Origin: Rhizobium mesosinicum
GTDB taxonomy: Bacteria; Pseudomonadota; Alphaproteobacteria; Rhizobiales; Rhizobiaceae
Length of the DNA: 64,000 bases
Reading direction: 5' to 3'
Assembly: GCF_019511345.1 (NCBI RefSeq)
Contig: NZ_JAEUAK010000006.1
Span: forward strand, 1-64,000
The translations under genes and the position numbers were made by a program. A model generated the notes under the pieces. That model was not told the DNA's origin. It ran no database searches and saw only the letters and a list, made by a program, of their open reading frames with translations. This document shows, one piece after another, positions 62,593-64,000 of this stretch (within the stretch, counting starts at the first letter, position 1; every line of letters starts with the position of its first letter).

Positions 62593-64000
62593 TTACTCCG
62601 CGGCCTCTGCGGCGACGTTGGTCTGGCCGGTCTTCTGTTCGCCCGCGCGGGGGAGCTGCACCGGCTTCAGCATGATGGCGGCGACCAGACCGATCAAAGC
62701 AATGCCGCAGGAAGTCAGGAACAGCGGCGAGAAGGCGGAGGCGTAAGCATTGGCCACCGCCTGGCGGCTGGCTTCGGGAAGTGCTGCCATCATTTTGGGC
62801 GTCAACTCCTCGATATTGGACACCCCCGGGATGGAGGAGCCGAGCCTGCCGAGCTGCGACGCAATGATCGCACCGTAGATGGAGATGGCAATCGAGGCGC
62901 CGCCCATACGCGACAGCGTAACCGAGCCGGTCGCGGCACCCACATCGCGGGCCGGTGCGGCGTTCTGAACGCCGATGACCGGAACCTGCTGGGCAAGGCC
63001 GATACCGATGCCGTGCAGCAGCATGATCGCGCCGATGAAGGCTATCGGTGTGCCGGCATGAACCTGCGAGATCAGTGCAAAAGCGATGGCGCTGCAAGTG
63101 AGGCTGGCGATGGCGAACGGCTTGTAGCGGCCGGTTTTCGAAATGATGCGGCCGGCATTCAGAGAGCCGCAGACGAGACCGCCTGTCAGCAGAATGAAGA
63201 GCAGACCGGCGCCCGACGGCGAAAGACCTGTCGTCGTCTGCAGGAAGAGCGCGAGATAATTGACCATGCCGATGGCGATCGCGCCGCTCATGATCGAGAT
63301 CACAAGCAGCAGGCTGAAGGTGGAATTGCGGAAAAGCGGCAGCGGCACGATCGGCTCCGGTGCGCGACGCTCGACGATTACCCAGGCGATGGCGCAAACG
63401 ACGCCGAAGGCGACGATTCCAATGCTTTGCGGCGAGATCAGCTCACCGAAAAGTTCGCTGCTGTCGGTTGCAAGCACGATGCTGGTTGTCGTCAGCGCCA
63501 GCAAGAATGCGCCGGCATAGTCGATCTTCGGCTGGCGATGCGGCTTGCGGTACGGCAGCATGAAGGCGAGGCCGGTAAGTACGATGAAACCGATCGGCAC
63601 ATTGACGAGGAAGATCGAGCGCCAGCCGAAGAGATCGCTCATCGTGCCGCCGAGTACCGGACCGATGGCGCCGGAGGCCATGAGGACGAGGCTGGAATAA
63701 CTTTGATAGCGAGCTCGTTCGCGCGGCTCGAAGAGGTCGGCGTTGACGGCGAAGATCGAAACCATGATGCCGCCGCCGCCGAAGCCCTGCAGTACACGGG
63801 CGGCAATCAGCGTGTTCATGGAGACCGCAAGACCGCAGACGGTGGAACCGACCGTGAAAATCGCGATCGCCGTCATCATCACATATTTGCGGCCGAAGAG
63901 ATCGCCGAGCTTGCCGTAAAGAGGCATAACGGCGCTCAGCGCCAACAGATAGGCAGAGCCGACCCAGCCGAAGCGATCCAGATGGCCGAACTCGCCGACA
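62593..64000 (-). CDS. MFS transporter, EmrB/QacA (DHA2) type, 5' end beyond the window
   Basis: Open to the right edge; 468 codons are visible plus the stop. MPLYGKLGDLFGRKYVMM is MFS motif A, and RVLQGFGGGGIMVSIFAV after the fourth helix matches the drug-efflux pattern of motif C. About thirteen hydrophobic segments remain, so the plan is 14-TM. It is a proton-driven exporter of drugs or metabolites; the substrate is unknown. The start and any regulator gene are outside the window. Confidence 0.88.
   Translation of the reverse strand, partial: VGEFGHLDRFGWVGSAYLLALSAVMPLYGKLGDLFGRKYVMMTAIAIFTVGSTVCGLAVSMNTLIAARVLQGFGGGGIMVSIFAVNADLFEPRERARYQSYSSLVLMASGAIGPVLGGTMSDLFGWRSIFLVNVPIGFIVLTGLAFMLPYRKPHRQPKIDYAGAFLLALTTTSIVLATDSSELFGELISPQSIGIVAFGVVCAIAWVIVERRAPEPIVPLPLFRNSTFSLLLVISIMSGAIAIGMVNYLALFLQTTTGLSPSGAGLLFILLTGGLVCGSLNAGRIISKTGRYKPFAIASLTCSAIAFALISQVHAGTPIAFIGAIMLLHGIGIGLAQQVPVIGVQNAAPARDVGAATGSVTLSRMGGASIAISIYGAIIASQLGRLGSSIPGVSNIEELTPKMMAALPEASRQAVANAYASAFSPLFLTSCGIALIGLVAAIMLKPVQLPRAGEQKTGQTNVAAEAAE

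Noticed and set aside
62342..62746. Forward frame over the M48-MFS gap and MFS end
   Set aside because: It runs into the antisense of a clear MFS C-terminus. The ribosome site is weak and no domain is seen.

Overview
The window is chromosomal DNA from an alphaproteobacterium of the order Hyphomicrobiales, most likely genus Rhizobium. GC content is high and GC3-rich codon use is uniform. The markers include a pyruvate carboxylase that, read from a TTG codon, has 1154 residues with biotinyl-lysine at 1119, matching the Rhizobium etli enzyme. There is also a cyclic beta-1,2-glucan synthase (ndvB) with its exporter (ndvA), the PHB regulator phaR beside phbA-phbB, and an rpoH2-type sigma factor with an EcfG-type promoter upstream. 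Almost everything is core or near-core; the only clear mobile DNA is the end of an IS481-like element at the left edge. No tRNA, rRNA, CRISPR array, phage or plasmid function was seen.

Layout. 1-670: IS481 transposase start and a nested inverted repeat. 0.7-3.3 kb: LysR regulator divergent from a 14-TM-type MFS exporter. 3.4-8 kb: DUF2934, ThuA-like, galE overlapping a sulfatase/phosphonate monoester hydrolase, DUF1993. 8.3-12 kb: CUT2-type sugar ABC operon with an IolR-type operator, so probably myo-inositol uptake. 12-19 kb: Nudix hydrolase divergent from an M19 dipeptidase plus a five-gene peptide ABC operon. 19.2-33.2 kb: small ORFs, then ndvB, opgC, corA and ndvA, which make, probably succinylate, and export periplasmic cyclic glucan. 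33.5-38.6 kb: LuxR solo, pyc, FMN reductase. 38.6-44.2 kb: cystine-type amino-acid ABC operon, EamA transporter, DeoR regulator and MFS. 44.3-52.5 kb: ispG and farnesyl-PP synthase (isoprenoids), mtgA, 2H phosphoesterase, GST, rpmF, phaR, phbA-phbB (PHB granule metabolism). 52.5-54.3 kb: four tiny envelope proteins and an 856-bp gap. 54.3-64 kb: SUV3-like helicase, S4 protein, fdxA, carD, rpoH2 with a long leader, an M48-LysM lipoprotein, and an MFS drug exporter cut by the right edge.

The most unusual signal is in the gap 53497-54352. Three copies of a roughly 60-bp repeat keep exactly the same internal spacing (GTGAAC, then 31 nt to a GATTC-N6-GATTC pair), and 11 GANTC (CcrM-type) sites fall in 458 bp. 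Second is the rpoH2 leader: a perfect GGAAC-N16-CGTT promoter, a 24-codon ORF with a good ribosome site, and a terminator-like hairpin, all before the rpoH2 start. Third is the nested palindrome at 437-570. No obviously new multi-gene system (defence, secretion, biosynthetic) was found.
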